From: Gemmatimonadaceae bacterium
GTDB taxonomy: Bacteria > Gemmatimonadota > Gemmatimonadetes > Gemmatimonadales > Gemmatimonadaceae
NCBI GenBank assembly: GCA_019689955.1
Contig: JADGGM010000166.1
Location: 1-6,776 of the forward strand
Direction: 5' to 3'
DNA: 6,776 bases
A program made the translations under genes and the position numbers. The notes below the pieces were generated by a model. That model had not been told where the DNA came from. It made no database searches and saw only the letters and a list, made by a program, of their open reading frames with translations. Of the stretch, positions 6,285 through 6,776 are shown one piece after another. How positions within the stretch are numbered: the first letter of the stretch is position 1; each line of letters opens with the position of its first letter.

Positions 6285-6776
6285 GCCACGCGCGCTCTGG
6301 CTCCTCGCGCTCGTCCCGCTGGTGCTGTGGGCCGCGTGGCCGCGGCGCCGCCGCCCGCCGCGCGCGCGCCTCGGCTACTCCGTGCTCGCGCTCCTCGAGC
6401 GCGCCTCGCGCGGCGTCCGCGCGCGGTGGGCGTGGCTCCCGATCGCGCTTCGCGCCGCCGTGTTCGCGCTCGTCGTCCTCGCCCTCGCGCGCCCGCGGCG
6501 GCCGGCGGAGGTGCGCGAGGAGCGCGTGCGCGGGCGCAACGTGGTAATCGCCATCGACATCTCCAGCAGCATGAAGGCCCCCGACTTCCGCGGCGGGAAC
6601 CGCCTCGACGCGTCCAAGCGCGTGCTCGCCGACTTCATCGCCCGCCGCTCCGCCGACTTCCTGGGGATGGTCCTCTTCGCCGGGCGCGCGTTCACGCAGG
6701 CCCCGCTCACGAACGATCACGCCGTGCTCACCGAGCTGCTCCAGCGCGCCGAGATCGGGATGCTGCCCGACGGCAC
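6271..6776 (+). CDS. batA: BatA-like VWA-domain membrane protein (3' end outside window)
   Basis: Only the first 168 codons and two bases of the next are present; the family is usually 320-350 residues, so about half is missing. The reading frame has no stop up to the window edge. The layout matches BatA: a membrane helix at about 8-23 (ALWLLALVPLVLWAAW), an Arg-rich loop at about 24-53, a second helix at about 55-73 ending in the characteristic ALARP (71-75), then the VWA domain opening with VVIAIDISSSM (91-101). The MIDAS motif D96-x-S98-x-S100 is intact, and GMVLFAGRAF (132-141) and PLTND (145-149) are typical of the family. The window ends in D167-G168-T169, where BatA proteins normally read DGTAIG, so the metal-binding Thr is just at the edge. 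The Bat genes were first linked to aerotolerance in Bacteroides and are widespread with MoxR. A C-terminal membrane helix and a following batB-like gene would be expected beyond the edge. Confidence 0.88.
   Translation, partial: MHFAEPRALWLLALVPLVLWAAWPRRRRPPRARLGYSVLALLERASRGVRARWAWLPIALRAAVFALVVLALARPRRPAEVREERVRGRNVVIAIDISSSMKAPDFRGGNRLDASKRVLADFIARRSADFLGMVLFAGRAFTQAPLTNDHAVLTELLQRAEIGMLPDG

Noticed and set aside
4679..6547. A 622-codon + strand frame overlapping DUF58, the BatD-like gene and BatA
   Set aside because: It is out of frame with three recognised genes, and its product is an Arg/Ala/Gly/Pro string without domains.

Overview
The window is very GC-rich (by eye around 70% or more, with G/C at nearly every third codon position) and densely packed with genes, all on the + strand. 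Five genes are complete or nearly so and a sixth runs off the right edge. A PadR-type regulator fused by overlap to a long 'ADOP'-type duplicated permease is an arrangement known mainly from Acidobacteriota and Gemmatimonadota. With the high GC this suggests a Gemmatimonadota-like or related environmental bacterium. That assignment is an inference from gene content, not a taxonomic proof.

Region 1 (about 63-3193) is a two-gene unit. A 115-residue PadR-family winged-helix regulator overlaps by one base (TGATG) a 927-residue permease made of two MacB/FtsX-like halves behind a short ADOP prefix domain. No ATP-binding subunit is encoded here, so this is an 'orphan' permease as in the family definition. 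Region 2 (3194-3324) is a 131-base gap with one weak hairpin and a good Shine-Dalgarno sequence at its right end. No convincing terminator or promoter is visible in it.

Region 3 (3325-6776, open at the right edge) is a tightly coupled operon of the MoxR/Bat ('aerotolerance') type. It encodes a MoxR AAA+ ATPase, a soluble DUF58 protein with a VWA-like metal-binding site, a single-span membrane protein combining a small BatD-like exported domain with a DUF4381-like cytoplasmic tail, and a BatA-like VWA membrane protein cut off at the window end just after its Asp-Gly-Thr motif. The genes overlap by 4 bases, lie 3 bases apart, and overlap by 14 bases in turn, which implies co-translation. From what is known of the family, the MoxR ATPase would remodel or assemble a partner through the VWA proteins. 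The actual substrate cannot be read from this window.

I saw no RNA gene, mobile element, CRISPR array or long DNA repeat. The gene families are all recognisable, and nothing here is strong evidence for an entirely new system. The most interesting points are the compact BatD/DUF4381-like hybrid and the likely split of the Bat components across the membrane.
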